NCBI GenBank assembly: GCA_963576735.1
Contig: OY755189.1
Coordinates: 4,564,622 to 4,628,621, forward strand
Length of the DNA: 64,000 nt
Direction of reading: 5' to 3'
Source of the DNA: Bedellia somnulentella
Lineage: Eukaryota > Arthropoda > Insecta > Lepidoptera > Bedelliidae
Within the stretch, counting starts at the first letter, position 1. Each line of letters starts with the position of its first letter. Shown here piece by piece: positions 27,546 to 38,908 of the stretch. The notes beneath the pieces are model-generated. The model did no database searches. It had not been told where the DNA came from and saw nothing but the letters and a program-made list of their open reading frames with translations. Both the position numbers and the translations under genes were made by a program.

Positions 27546-28688
27546 TAACCTTACAATACGGAGGTCCCGGATTCGATAATAGGTAGCTTACCTTCTGTGC
27601 TTTATACCGAGGAAGAGGAGTGAAAGGAAGTTTTCCAAGCTTTTCCACATCCGGTACAGGTGCCATTTTGATGTTCCAACTAAAACAGAAATAAAATTAC
27701 GAATATTTAATTTGGATATTATAAAGAGGAAATATTTTTTTGTGTGTAATGAGAATGAATATATTTATTTATTTAATGAATGAATAGGTTCATTAATCGT
27801 ACAACCGATTGTAAAAAACCTTTTACCAAAGGCAAGCCACACCTTTCATAAGTAACATAGGCTTATAACGCTGTCATAAGATGTGCGCATAGATTGAATA
27901 TGGCAGTGAAAGATGCATCCAAATACACACTACCCATGTGAAACCGGGGCGGACCACTAGTAAATTGTAAAAAAACTAGAGGAAACCATTGTTTAATTTT
28001 CGCAAGCTGTGCGCTTAAGTGACTTTGATTATTCATTTTACGGATTATGATCGCAAATACAATGATATGTGATTGTGAATACCAATGTGTAATAAAAAAA
28101 ATATTACCAAAGCAGGCAACAGCATAAATCATGGTGATCGCTAACAAGCACAACAACGACGTTGATATCCGTTAATAATGACTTTTGGAACGAAAATGGG
28201 ACTGACTTCACAGCTATTTGATGGAATCCCAAATTTTCATACAATATTCGATAAAGAACAATGTGGTCTACGTATGCATATTGTTATTTTGGAATTATTT
28301 TCTTAACCTCGCAAACAAATCCTATAAAAATGGGTCCACCTTGGAAACATATCCAACGGTACAGAACAAGAACTTAAGAATCGCGTAACATACATACAAA
28401 AAAACATACAATCGAATTAAGTACGAGTACCTCCTTTTTAGAAGTGGGTCGAAAATTTAAAGAATTTTCATATCAGTTTTGACAAATGACAATAAAATGT
28501 GATGGGATGAATACTTACTTTTTTCTCTTTGGGTAATCCATTTTAAATAAACGATTAGTAACACAATGCAGTAACCACAGATGTTTTAAATTATCTTCGT
28601 GACTACAACAACTGTCGTTATAGTAACCTTTAAAGTTGTATTGATCAAATTTTATGTTGCTCTCCCCAACCGATAAACAAAATATGAG
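27546..28688. other. Repeat-rich intergenic stretch
   Basis: A possible Helitron-type 3' end (CCGGGGCGGACCACTAG, stopping at 27960 before a T) is visible. At 28370-28455 a sequence (ACATACAATCGAATTAAG, then CTCCTTTTTAGAAGT) recurs in decayed form at 57690-57735, and 28200-28230 resembles 57250-57280. This suggests two copies of one DNA-type repeat. No gene is seen. Confidence 0.45.
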
Positions 28689-28908
28689 TGCCGTGTAGTG
28701 CCGGTTTAGAATGTCATTACCCCTTTCTACCCACGAGTGAGGTAAGAGGCGACTAACGGTATGGGGCTTTTTAAGTGGTTTTTGGGCGATGCGGTTGGAA
28801 ACCCACCACCAACGATACTTTATTTCTACCATCTTGCCCCTTATCATCTTCCAAATGTGTCTGAGGAGTATCCAGTTCTGAAGCTCAGGCTACCCCTTTT
28901 CGAGATTT
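28689..28908 (+). repeat. SINE-A copy, 3' truncated
   Basis: Head and middle are well kept (GCCGTGTAGTGCCGG to GGCTACCCCTTTTC), but the LINE-like tail is missing. At 28910 it meets GAAAGAAAGAAAT, the simple-repeat 3' end of another (minus-strand) LINE remnant running to about 29110. Confidence 0.75.
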
Positions 28909-29202
28909 AGAAAGAAAGAAATAAAAATCATTTATTTTGTAAACAATAAAAAATACAACAAAGTAAAGTGACAAACAAAGCTAGATTTTCATGCTACCAA
29001 AAAGGTCCTGCATCAGCATAATGTACGACATGGAGCCACATGGAACCATATCGTACGCTAGTTTTCAGGCAACACCCTAGAAACTTAAAAATTAAGACCT
29101 TAAATCTAATGTTAGTAACAATGAACTTATATTAAGAAAAGGTTAGTGCGCGCAATTAGGTACTGTTTAAAGTAGCTGTCGATAGTCATAAGAAATAAAT
29201 AA

Positions 29203-29454
29203 GGGCCGGCGCTGACTGCCGGCATGGCATGGCAAAGGATTTCGGTACAGATGTAGCATTTTTAATCTTATTACCATGCATATAGAATTCATTTTGACAC
29301 AACGATGCCGAGGGAGGCCGCGGTAGGACAGAACGTCGACATCGTTGTGTCAAAATGAAGTAAAATGAATTCTATATTCATGGTAATAAGATTAAAAATG
29401 CTATATCTGTACCGAAATCCTTTGCCATGCCATGCCGGCAGTCAGCGCTGGCCC
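29203..29454. mobile_element. Foldback MITE, PIF/Harbinger-like
   Basis: Two arms of about 105 bp are nearly exact reverse complements (only a few mismatches and one ~10-bp indel) around a ~30-bp GC-rich centre. The ends are GGGCCGGCGCTG and CAGCGCTGGCCC. TAA at 29200-29202 and 29455-29457 is a candidate 3-bp target duplication. The TAA target plus GGGC ends suggest the PIF/Harbinger superfamily (inference). The low arm divergence suggests a young insertion. Confidence 0.85.
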
Positions 29455-29629
29455 TAAAAGAGTGTGGTACAGTAAGGTAGTATACCAAATGATAATAAAC
29501 TAAGTAGACTAGTAGCAAGTAGATTTACGGTCGTGCGTGATTATACGTAATAATATGTATGTATGAGTAAACTCCCTCTCTCAACTCAATGCTGTAAATT
29601 CCCGAAAGGGTAGTAATGATACTAATACT

Positions 29630-29855
29630 TCTGAATATCACTTGACGTATTTGTCACATGTTCGGAGTACCCACGTTTCTCCCTTGACAGTGCATCCACG
29701 TGATAGCAGGCAGGTCTATCTTTAATTCTTGATCAATTTATTACACATATGACTTGAGACACATTGGCGTAAGACCGACTCAGGATTAGAACTCGTGTCT
29801 CTTGCATGAGAAGTACTGTGGTGTTTTCACTGGGCTATCAAGGCCAACGGTTTAG
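29630..29855 (-). repeat. SINE-B (tRNA-derived) copy
   Basis: On the minus strand the head has an A-box-like TAGCCCAGTG and a B-box-like GAGTTCTAATCC. The body has the family strings CTATCACGTGGATGCACTGTC and AACGTGGGTACTC. Confidence 0.7.
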
Positions 29856-30039
29856 GCTAAAGCTATAAAATATGACTCAACAAGCTATATGGAAAATAAT
29901 AAATATCATACATACATATACTCCCGGCCGTAAACCCCAAAATGGGTTAGCGAAAGCTTCAGAGCTAGAAATATCATATGTTATATTTTTCGGGACATTC
30001 ATCAGGAAGTTTCAATCCCGCTGTAATTATTTTTATTTC

Positions 30040-30365
30040 GCGAATTACTTTATCTTAACACCACTTGACCAAACCAGGCGTGGGTTCAAATCCCGGACCT
30101 ACACCAATTAGTCTTCTCCCAAGTAACATGTGTAGATAATTTATAATGGTTGTTAAAGATGACGGAAACCCACATGGCTGAGTTGAACTTATTCATGTGA
30201 CAGTATATTCGCACAACGGCGATAGGCCTGCCGCCTATCACGTGAGTACATTGTAGAAGCAAAACGTGGGTACTCTGAACACAAGGTGACAATGTCCCGT
30301 GATGTTCAGAAGTACCTCTGCCAACCCCTTCGGAAAAATACGGCGTGAACGGTTGTGTCCTAAGT
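30040..30365 (+). repeat. SINE-B (tRNA-derived) copy
   Basis: B box GTGGGTTCAAATCCCGG at 30078-30094, then CACATGGCTGAGTTGAAC, CCTATCACGTGAGTACA, AACGTGGGTACTCTGAAC and an end near CGGCGTGAACG. A SINE-A tail fragment (minus strand, about 29905-29965) lies just upstream. Confidence 0.75.
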
Positions 30366-31848
30366 TTTTTTTTGTAAACCTAAAGCTTTTGTGAGCTTAT
30401 TTTGGGATTTATATCCGTAAGTATAATTAGGTCGGTTAAAGTTACAAGCTTTGAGTAGAATAATTTATAGTTTTTGCAGTATTCGATTCTGATGAACCTG
30501 TGACTTCCTGAGCACTAGCGAAGGACAAGTACCGTCAAAACCCGGGAACAATAGAATTATTTGCATTTATAAAAACGTAATTTAACTCTTAAAATAAAAG
30601 TAATAAGGGGTTAATTCGAACACGGTAAGCTGGTCATCGGCGGCTCCACGGGGAGCCATCGGGGTTTGACGGTGCTTTTACTTCTGGCTACTCTGGGAGC
30701 CGGCGGCACGTGGAAGGTTAAAAGAGTAGATATGTTTACTATAAGAACCATTAAGAATGAGCATAAAAAAGTTCCTGGTGGTATTTATTTTACGAAAACT
30801 AAAATTCTATCTTAGTTTTCTTAATGAAAAGAAAACATAATTTTAAATTATTTATTTATTTTATATTAACCCAAACAGTCATGTTTATATAAGTAATTCA
30901 CATTATTTGTTACACATTAGAAAAGTTAAACTTTCTTTTTTACAAGACATAAATACAATATTAACTTTGTTATATCCTTCAGTTTTTCTCATAACAAATA
31001 CATCAGTTTTTTTCTGATTATGTTGATACGATATTATACTGCCATTGATATTATATTATGTTCACTTTTTGAGTAGAATTCGAAATATATTTGACTATTT
31101 TATTACAAAGCCATGATTGCATTCGCCTAAGTGGGTCGTTTATTAGTCTTGTGAATTTTCATTTAGTGCTCGTGCGTAGATGAAAATTAACTTAAATATG
31201 AATGATTTATAACATAAATATTGTTTAATGCCATTAACGCTTGTTAATGATATTTGTTTTTTTACTCAACAGCGCCAACCAAGCCATAGGTTTCCTTAGT
31301 AACGTTTTTAAAGTAAACACTGAGTATTTCAGAATTTTCTTAGCATGGGACATATTGTTTGTTGTAAAAAAAACACCCATTAAATAATTTCAAATCCTAC
31401 TCAACATTACTTTATTTATAAAAATACAATTTTTAATTAAAGTAACTCATAACTTTTATATACAGAATATCAAAAATATACAATAAATTTTTGGCCATTT
31501 TTTGATCATTAATTATTATAAAATAGGTACCATAGGATATATTATAACAAATGTTGACTATGCGCAAAGCAAAACATACAATATGGAATAATAAATATTA
31601 ATATAACATACAATTTAAATAAACATTGAGCTTTCAAAGGACAACGGACAAGCGTATTTTATACCAATTATTAAGAGAAAAAATTACTATCTAATAATTT
31701 AACCTTTATTAAGTATAGTAAAAGTCATCTTTTATCTAACATTACACACTTTATAGTAAGAAAAACATGTCAAGACAAAGCTAAATATTTCCAGCCGAAA
31801 ATTTAATGCAAGATTTATATTTTTGATTTTTTATCTTTAGAAGAGGCT
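30366..31848. other. Intergenic stretch, no gene seen
   Basis: AT-rich except for a GC-rich patch at about 30625-30715 (GGCGGCTCCACGGGGAGCC is partly palindromic). No open frame, exon pair or known repeat was recognised. Confidence 0.4.
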
Positions 31849-32027
31849 TGTAATATGCCGATATTGCAAATAAGTTTAACATGTGTAGCAATAAGTAAAG
31901 TGCTTAGTTGTGTAAGTTAAAATGTAAGCGTTTTTTTATATTCATTGAATATACGGACATAGTGCAATGAAGATCTTTTAATAAAATAACCTCCTATCTT
32001 CACGACCACAACACACAACATATTACA
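31849..32027 (+). repeat. 5' LTR of the deleted element
   Basis: 179 bp, with inverted ends TGTAATATG and CATATTACA. No difference from the 3' LTR was found on reading them side by side. Confidence 0.92.
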
Positions 32028-32042
32028 TGGCGACCCTGCCAG
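32028..32042 (+). other. tRNA primer-binding site
   Basis: TGGCGACCCTGCCAG abuts the LTR. The TGGCGACC start matches elements primed by tRNAs with 3' GGTCGCCA; which tRNA would need the host tRNA set. Confidence 0.75.
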
Positions 32043-32108
32043 TAGCACTGTAGGTTAGTGCTGAGGAAAAGTGGACAGAATATCAATTAATTTACGGCTG
32101 GAGCAACA

Positions 32109-32261
32109 ATGGGAAAATCGTATTCAAAAGAAGAAACAACTATTGCACAAACTGCAAGTGGTGACGCTAGTGCGACGCAGAAGACAGGCAATTTGAACGC
32201 TACTGAAATATTCATTCTTATACTGTTTTACGTCATATTCAAAATGTGTAGAAAATATTAA
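32109..32261 (+). CDS. 50-aa MG-starting membrane-type microprotein in the LTR element
   Basis: This is the first ATG after the primer-binding site (ACAATGG context) and opens a 50-codon frame. The product begins MGKSYSKEE, a plausible N-myristoylation start, and ends with a hydrophobic segment (IFILILFYVIF) followed by a basic tail (KMCRKY). Such a layout would tether a small protein to a membrane. It could be an independent leader ORF or the remnant of a longer N-terminal protein; the stop is immediate and the following sequence is not in frame with anything recognised. Function unknown; no catalytic motif. Confidence 0.5.
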   Translation: MGKSYSKEETTIAQTASGDASATQKTGNLNATEIFILILFYVIFKMCRKY

Positions 32262-32373
32262 TTGATTAATATTATTTGGCTCTTTTAGTACTTCAACCGC
32301 CAAAGGTTGATCAGGCCTGGACGCGGATGAAGTGCTGCGCGAGCACGATTGGTCACTATTTGTGAGTTTCCTA

Positions 32374-32851
32374 GGGTCAATTCACACGTACCACAACCAC
32401 ACCACGTCGCAGCGACAAAATGTGGTCAAGCTGTGGTTACGTGTGAATAGTGTCGCAGCGGCTTTTTGCAGTTGCGTTGTGGTACCGACAAAATGTCGAT
32501 GTGGTTGCGTTGTCGCTGTCGTTGCGATGTGGTATCCACGTGGTCATGTGCAGTATTACTCCAGCTTTAGTAGAGGTAACACGGCTTGACTGAACGTAGT
32601 CATGGAGGAAAGATTGTTGTTGCTATCCTTATTATGGCTTTTATTAATAAGAAGAAGACGAGAGTGGCGGCGTTGCCGTCGCGATGTGGTTGCGATGTGG
32701 TCGTATTACACAAGTGGTCGATAACAACGGCAAAATGTGGTACGTGTAAATTGTAATATTCATTTTCAATACAAAATATACGCCCGACCACATGGCGTCG
32801 TTGTGGTGTGGTTGTGGCTGTGGTGTGGTTGTGGTACGTGTGAATTGACCC
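32374..32851. mobile_element. 478-bp MITE nested in the LTR element
   Basis: Terminal inverted repeats of about 32 bp (starting GGGTCAATTCACACGTACCA) are near-perfect. CTA at 32371-32373 and 32852-32854 is the target duplication. The interior carries several imperfect GTGGTTGCGATGTGG units on both strands and no coding frame. Removing the insert and one CTA joins the flanking frame directly into the integrase segment. Confidence 0.88.
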
Positions 32852-32862
32852 CTAGTTTGGCC

Positions 32863-33787
32863 AGGCATCAGTCGTGACGTAATGAATTACGTAGCCAAGT
32901 GTAAACAATGTCAGTTTCAAAAACATAGTAATAATTCGATAAGGGAACCAATGGTAATTACTGACACTCCGGGTTCGTCTTTGGGTAGGATTAGTTTAGA
33001 TATTATGGGACCGCTAGAGATAGATAATAATAATTTTAGGTACATTTTAACAATACAGTGTCATCTAACGAAGTACGTAGAGGCATACCCGTTGCGTACC
33101 AAAGACTCGGTAACAGTTGCTAGGTCATTCGTAGACAATTTTATTTTAAGATTCGGAATATCACAGGAAATTTTGACAGATCAGGGAACTGAGTTTATAT
33201 GTAGTGTTATGTCGGATATTTGTAAGTTACTTAATATTAAAAAAATAAATTCAACCGCTTATCACCACGAAACTATTGGTGGATTAGAAAATACACACAA
33301 GTCTTTAGGAGCATATCTCAGAATTCAGTGTAAAAATAATTCAAATTGGAGCGATTGGTTACCATATTGGTGTTTTTCTTTTAATAACACAGTACACTCT
33401 GAGACAAAATACACTCCTTATGAGTTAATGTTTGGAAAACCGTGTAATATACCGAGTAACCTATCTCATCATTTAGAACCATTGTATAGCTATGATGACT
33501 ACCCTTTAGAGTTTAAGTATAGAATTCAAAAAGCACAACTGGATGCACGCAACAATCTTATGGAAAGCAAATGTCGACGAAAATGTATTTAAGATAATAA
33601 AACAAATCCAATTTTGTATAAGAAAGGTCAGTTAATATTAATTAAAAACTATGTAGGAAACAAATTAGATAATCTTTTTGAAGGCCCTTATAAAGTAGTT
33701 CAGGATATGTCACCAAACGTAAAAGTAATTAAAAACAGTAAAGAATATATTATACACAAAAATAATACAAAGTTATATTGTGAATGA
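32863..33787 (+). pseudogene. Integrase fragment with premature stop
   Basis: The frame begins within the zinc-finger end (WPGISRDV, then C-X2-C as CKQC). It continues through the catalytic core with D (SLDIMGP), D (LTDQGTEF) and E (GGLENTHKS) all present, and reaches TAA at 33590-33592. The same frame then goes on to a GPY-like end (FEGPYKVV) and a natural stop at 33785-33787, so the TAA looks like a single-base change. The two histidines of the zinc finger and everything amino-terminal to them are missing or replaced. It would join element DNA to the host genome if intact; as it stands it probably cannot. Confidence 0.8.
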
Positions 33788-34160
33788 TTTATAGTTAAAA
33801 ATTATTGTAATAGTAATAAATTTTATAAGTTCTCTTTTAAATATTTTAGCTAAGTTCTCTTTCAATATATAGATGTATGTCATTAATAATAAAAAGTTTA
33901 CAAAAAATAAATAAATAGATTATTGTATTTTTTTTACTCTGTAAAAGGGGGGGGTAAGCATGTACTTTTCGGGGACATGTAATATGCCGATATTGCAAAT
34001 AAGTTTAACATGTGTAGCAATAAGTAAAGTGCTTAGTTGTGTAAGTTAAAATGTAAGCGTTTTTTTATATTCATTGAATATACGGACATAGTGCAATGAA
34101 GATCTTTTAATAAAATAACCTCCTATCTTCACGACCACAACACACAACATATTACAGGCT

Positions 34161-35360
34161 CTTGAATCCGTCCGCTCAATGTCCGTTATTTTTTATACAA
34201 ATAAGGTTTTTTTTTAAATTTACTAAGGCATTCAATGTGTCCTTTCAGTAAAATTTATACATAATATATACAAATTATTCTATACATTAATTAAGCTCTA
34301 TATGGCACCAAAAATGTGATGATGATTTTAGCGTATATATGATAAAAATAGGCGTTTTTTAAATATTGATATATTTAGAGTTAGGCTAAGCATTTAAGGA
34401 TATGCTATTTCGAGTTAAAGGAAAATGTATTACACTGTTTCTGCAGTTTTTCTTATGGTAGGTACTTTTTTATTGCTTTTTTTAATTAGTATGAAAGCTA
34501 CATTCATAAAAAAGTACCATATTAAGCAACAGTCTTTCACCTAATATGTACATGACCGCCATTTTTATAATTATTTGCCGTCATATATTTATGCAACATT
34601 TTGAAACAGATTTCACCTCTGCGACGTGTTGGGTTAACAAGTACAATTGAATAAAATAACATGAGAAAATCAAAGGAATAAAAAAACCCATACAGTTATA
34701 TCATCTAGCATTTATCAAATATATAAAATAACAATATCACTTTTTCTTATTAAAAACTAATTAACAATTTAAGAAGTTTGCATTTGTAGCGAAAAATATG
34801 AAGAAAATATGGCGCTGGAGTTGAATTTTATGTTAAAACATAGATAGAGAAAGCAATAGACATTATGTATACTTTACTCACGAGGAGATGGAAATTGTCA
34901 CAATGAAAACGTATTAAATCTGCACACATAGCATGGGGCGTGTGAGAGCGAGTATGTCAAGTGCCAAGTAAGATACTACCAGATTTCGTATGTATAAACT
35001 AACAGATTTTGTATGTTTAATCTGTCAGTATAACACAGTTGTTATAATACATATTACGTTGATATTGATCATTATACCCGGTTTCGGTTGCTGTCTATTT
35101 GTTTCTCTATCTACGTTTTAAACTCACGCAATGAACTTTACTGCCATTTGTTCTCAAGATATTTTCGTACAATCTTCCATCAAACATTACTAAAGATACA
35201 CAAGTTATACAAATTTGTACAAAATACAATATAAAATTACATATTTGTATAAAATTTGGAATAAAACAAAGCATAGTGCCGATTAATCTCCTGATTTCGC
35301 AACCACATTTACTGTGTTTCTATCTATACTTGAATTATTTCGTCCGTGCAAACTCGGCCA
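34161..35360. other. AT-rich intergenic stretch, nothing recognised
   Basis: No exon-like segment, tRNA or repeat boundary was found. Confidence 0.4.
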
Positions 35361-35479
35361 TCTATACTTATAATAAATCTGTAGAGAGGTCAATTCTGTA
35401 CATGAAATATATTTTCAAAATAACTATCAGGTGGTGATTAGGGATCGATACTGATGCCAAAAATGCAATCAGTAAAATT

Positions 35480-35516
<37 letters not shown>

Positions 35517-36315
35517 TGGTTTGTATGTTCCTTATGGAAACAAAAACTACTCGACGGATTTTAACGAAACTTGGTACAATTATTCTTCATACTCCTGCGC
35601 AGGTTTTTGTATACTTTCCAGCAGAGTAGTAAAGGGGAATTTTGGGAAATTGTGGGAAAACGGGAGAAGTTACTCCATTTTGTAAGCTTCCGTCGCGTGT
35701 GCAGCCTTAATGGTTAAACTTACATAGAAATCATGTATGACGGAAATATTCTTCACAAAATTATTTTAAAAAAATCCTCAACAGTTTATGACTATCTTTT
35801 ACGGTTGACTCACTATAACACGTGTAATTCCTGATAGCTTAGCAGTTCGGACCATTCTGATTATATTTGTTAACTCTTACGTTTGTAAACCTCTCACTCA
35901 TCCCTAATTTAAAAAAGGTAACATTATTACCTATTCAATAAAAAAAGAATCATAGAAATCGGTAGACAAACACCGAAATTATACATAAAATAAGCCATCG
36001 CGCCCGTGACCAAACCCAAATCTTTACTAATTTACATATAACATACTAGATGGCGCCAGTAGTTGCATCCTACATAACGTAATGATTTATTTTTTAGATT
36101 GTTATAAATACTTCATAGCGTTTTATTACAAAATTTGCTATTAAACGGAAATACTGAACCGTTCATTAAAGCGCATTTAAAATCACCAAACTTCACTGTT
36201 TAGGGAGTGCTATAAATTTTATAAATTGAAAACATTGCGCTGAATTTCACAATGAAAAAACCTCAGATATTTAAAAAAAAAACGCTACCCGTGCGAAGCT
36301 GGGACGATCCACTAG
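35361..36315 (+). mobile_element. Helitron-like non-autonomous element
   Basis: The left end is A followed by TCTATACTTATAATAAATC; the right end is CCACTAG followed by T. This is the A/TC...CTAG/T arrangement of Helitrons, without target duplication or inverted ends. CCCGTGCGAAGCTGGG just before the 3' end can form a weak hairpin. It contains a (TGTC)n microsatellite (35482-35515) and ACTACTCGACGGATTTTAACG, which I recognise as common in lepidopteran repeats. There is no Rep/helicase coding. Confidence 0.55.
35482..35515 (+). repeat. (TGTC)n microsatellite
   Basis: About eight and a half uninterrupted tetranucleotide units inside the Helitron-like element. Confidence 0.9.
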
Positions 36316-37480
36316 TAAATAATAAGAACGGTAGGGCGATATCTTGTAACTTTGTCGCACTCGAGCGCAGAATAGGAGCCTAATGTTTACGCTTAGGGAT
36401 GACCATAGCTTTTGCCGATGTGAGATAAGCCGCGCCGCGAACGGTTACCCATATTAATATTACAAATATTACTGTTGCAAATATTAATAAGATTTAACTA
36501 TTTATACATTATAGTATCTCAACTCATAATCAATTCAAAATAGTGCACCGACCACGATGATTCATTTTCTTATCTTTAACAGGCCTGCACGTACGCCGCT
36601 TACTCCCCTCACTACACCTGTTATCTGGTTCCGATGATTTACGACCAAGTTTGCAAAGACGAAAAAAAAAGTTATCATAGTATATATAATCAAAGCCTAC
36701 AACTTTAGAGTAGGACATGTTCAAAATTAAAATATATAATGAAGTCGTTGTTTCACAAGTTTTTGCCAATAAAACTAATATTTAATATACACAAAACCAA
36801 AAACTTTTTGATATTCATCATAACTATCAATATTATAACACCCATGTTAAATGAAGTAAACATTTCCTGAACCTAAACATAAGAATAAAGAGTACATACT
36901 TTTTATGGTGAAACTATGATTTTCTTTTCTAAAATCTAGTGATAATTGTTATCTAAACATTTCTTAACAAACAAATGGTATCTGAATTATGTTTAAATAT
37001 AAAGTTTAAATATGGTATGATGTATAAGACATGGTTAATAATGGACATCACTTACTGTAAAACTATACTGTACTGTACAAAAATATCCTTTTAAATCGGA
37101 ATGATACAAGTACTTCGTTTATACTTCAATTTGGCACCGAGAAGGTTAGGAATCCCTATTATTATATTTTCGCGTGTAAAATCATCACGCGAAAAATATT
37201 TTGGCCTATCTTTTAGAATACTCCAAAAAAAATCATTTCCCTACTTATCACAGCTTTAATCCTAAAACGGTTAGAGTAGACCCCCAAATTATCTATGGAC
37301 TCCCACAAGAAGAGATAGGATAAAGCAGGATTTATGTTTAAGTCGAAAGGAAAACCACGTGTTCTAAAATTACTGAGTAAAATTGATTACTTATACCCTG
37401 ACACCCCGGTGACCTAATATCTACTGCAATAAGCATAGCACAATAAGAAATAACAATAGTACAAACTAATCAATCAATGA
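36316..37480. other. Intergenic stretch, possible small exon unresolved
   Basis: An acceptor-like CTTTAACAG ending near 36581 is followed on the plus strand by an open run (ACTYAAYSPHYTCYLVPMIY) to a TAG near 36709. It has no partner exon or known similarity, so I do not call it a gene. Confidence 0.25.
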
Positions 37481-37485
37481 AAGAA

Positions 37486-37566
37486 AAATTTCGACACCGA
37501 CAGGACTAGAACCCGCGACATCCCGGTCTACGCCCCGGTCGCTCTGTCAACTGAGCTATGGTGCCC
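37486..37566 (-). repeat. SINE-C, tRNA-derived head
   Basis: On the minus strand: GGCACCATAGCTCAGTTGAC (A box) and GTCGCGGGTTCTAGTCCTG (B box), followed by GGTGTCGAAATTTTTCTTT as in the 25.5-kb copy. Confidence 0.75.
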
Positions 37567-37599
37567 AGTAACCACTACTGATGCGAAATTTATCTTTCC

Positions 37600-37705
37600 T
37601 TGCTTCTTAACACCTCACGGATTCAAGTCCGCTGATGTCGATTTTTTACTTTCCTCGATCGATTAGTAAAATAATCCCCACATGAGGTTTCATGCACAAT
37701 AAAGT
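37600..37705 (+). repeat. SINE-C, second copy in opposite orientation
   Basis: B-box-like GGATTCAAGTCCGCTGATGTCG at about 37619, then TTTTTTACTTTCC and AATAATCCCCACATGAGG, matching the body of the 25.5-kb copy. Head-to-head with the copy at 37486-37566. Confidence 0.65.
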
Positions 37706-38908
37706 CTAATTATGTAATTGTACAAACGTTATTTTCGTTGTTTTATTTTTAATAATAATGAGCAACATGAACGTCGTAACATTGTCCATATTAATAATTC
37801 CATTAGCTCATTCTGAGATAGTTTTTCGGTTCGGTGTTACTTAGATTTTACGATTAATTTTGCTTTGCAATAACTCCGAATGGTTTTTTAAATTTGCAGG
37901 ATGTTTGGAACACATACCATTGGAATGATATATTTTTTTATTATTTCATTTAAAATTATTTTAGATGGCAATACTCCGAAATTCAAACTATTAGAATAAT
38001 AACCAAATTGTGTTTACTGTTTTGAATAACAATGGTTTTATAAATTTTAATGTAATTATGAATTGCGAATTAAATTGTATTTCTAACATTACAACTAATA
38101 TTGGAGATATTATGTGAGAGTGGCGGTAGTATAAGGTCAAGTTTTTTTTATACGAGTCTTTAATAGGAACAATGTTGAGTTTTTTTTTGCTTTTAAGTCC
38201 AATCTATAGCCTTACACAATTAAAACTGTGAATTTGAGAGAATATCTAAACTTTATGATATCGGAGATATGATATGGCTTTAGATATACATTGATTTCGT
38301 ATCAGCTCTTGTAGAAAGGGAATATAAACAAAACAAAAAAAAATTTTCTAATCAGTCTGATAAACCAGCATGGTTATTACCAAATAACACTATTCAAAAC
38401 ATTATGTTCTTATAAAGTTAACTTTAACAACATTAATATGGTTTTTAATATTTTAACGGACCAAAATCGTCAGAGTATCTACTTCGATAAATATCAACGC
38501 TGCCTAGTTAATTTACAAATACCCAACTTTTAAACTAACCCCAAATGAATAAAAAAATACATATCAAAAGTTTACATGTGTCACTAGAATGACGTACTAA
38601 AACGAATGTTTGTATGGCATGGTATATCAGTGGTCACACAACGTGGTACAAAGAGTACGGTAGTGGGTAAATGTTTAGTTTACTTAGCTTATTACTATTA
38701 TCAGCAAATTTGGGATTCCAAGTAGAAATATTAATATGGATAAGCCACAAATACCGCAGTCTTATCTGAATAATAAATATGACCAATCTTGCAAATCATT
38801 ATTAAACTTTTACTTTCTACGATTTTCTTTGTACCATATAGTGTAACACCCACTTACGAAATGAAACTATCCTAGGAGATTACCAAACCTCAATATTCTG
38901 GCACTAGG
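37706..38908. other. AT-rich stretch 3' of the STIMATE gene
   Basis: Downstream flank and probably 3' UTR of the minus-strand STIMATE gene. No other gene, tRNA or clear repeat was seen. Confidence 0.4.

Larger units (their letters stand above)
31849..34156 (+). mobile_element. Young, internally deleted LTR retrotransposon
   Basis: Two 179-bp LTRs (31849-32027 and 33978-34156) appear identical base for base. Each starts TGTAATATG and ends CATATTACA. GGCT at 31845-31848 and 34157-34160 is the target duplication. A primer-binding site (TGGCGACCCTGCC) follows the 5' LTR directly. The interior is only about 1.95 kb: a 50-codon frame, a 478-bp MITE and an integrase-containing fragment. Protease, RT and RNase H are gone. 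It must have been mobilised in trans. Confidence 0.9.

Noticed and set aside
35482..35515. A CRISPR-like or regulatory tandem array
   Set aside because: It is a simple TGTC microsatellite with no spacers, in a eukaryotic repeat.
36537..36769. A basic 79-codon minus frame and an opposing plus-strand exon-like run
   Set aside because: No partner exons or similarity; the two strands give equally good but incompatible readings.
37486..37566. A tRNA gene on the minus strand
   Set aside because: It continues into the SINE-C body (GTCGAAATTTTTCTTT) shared with the 25.5-kb insertion, so it is a repeat.
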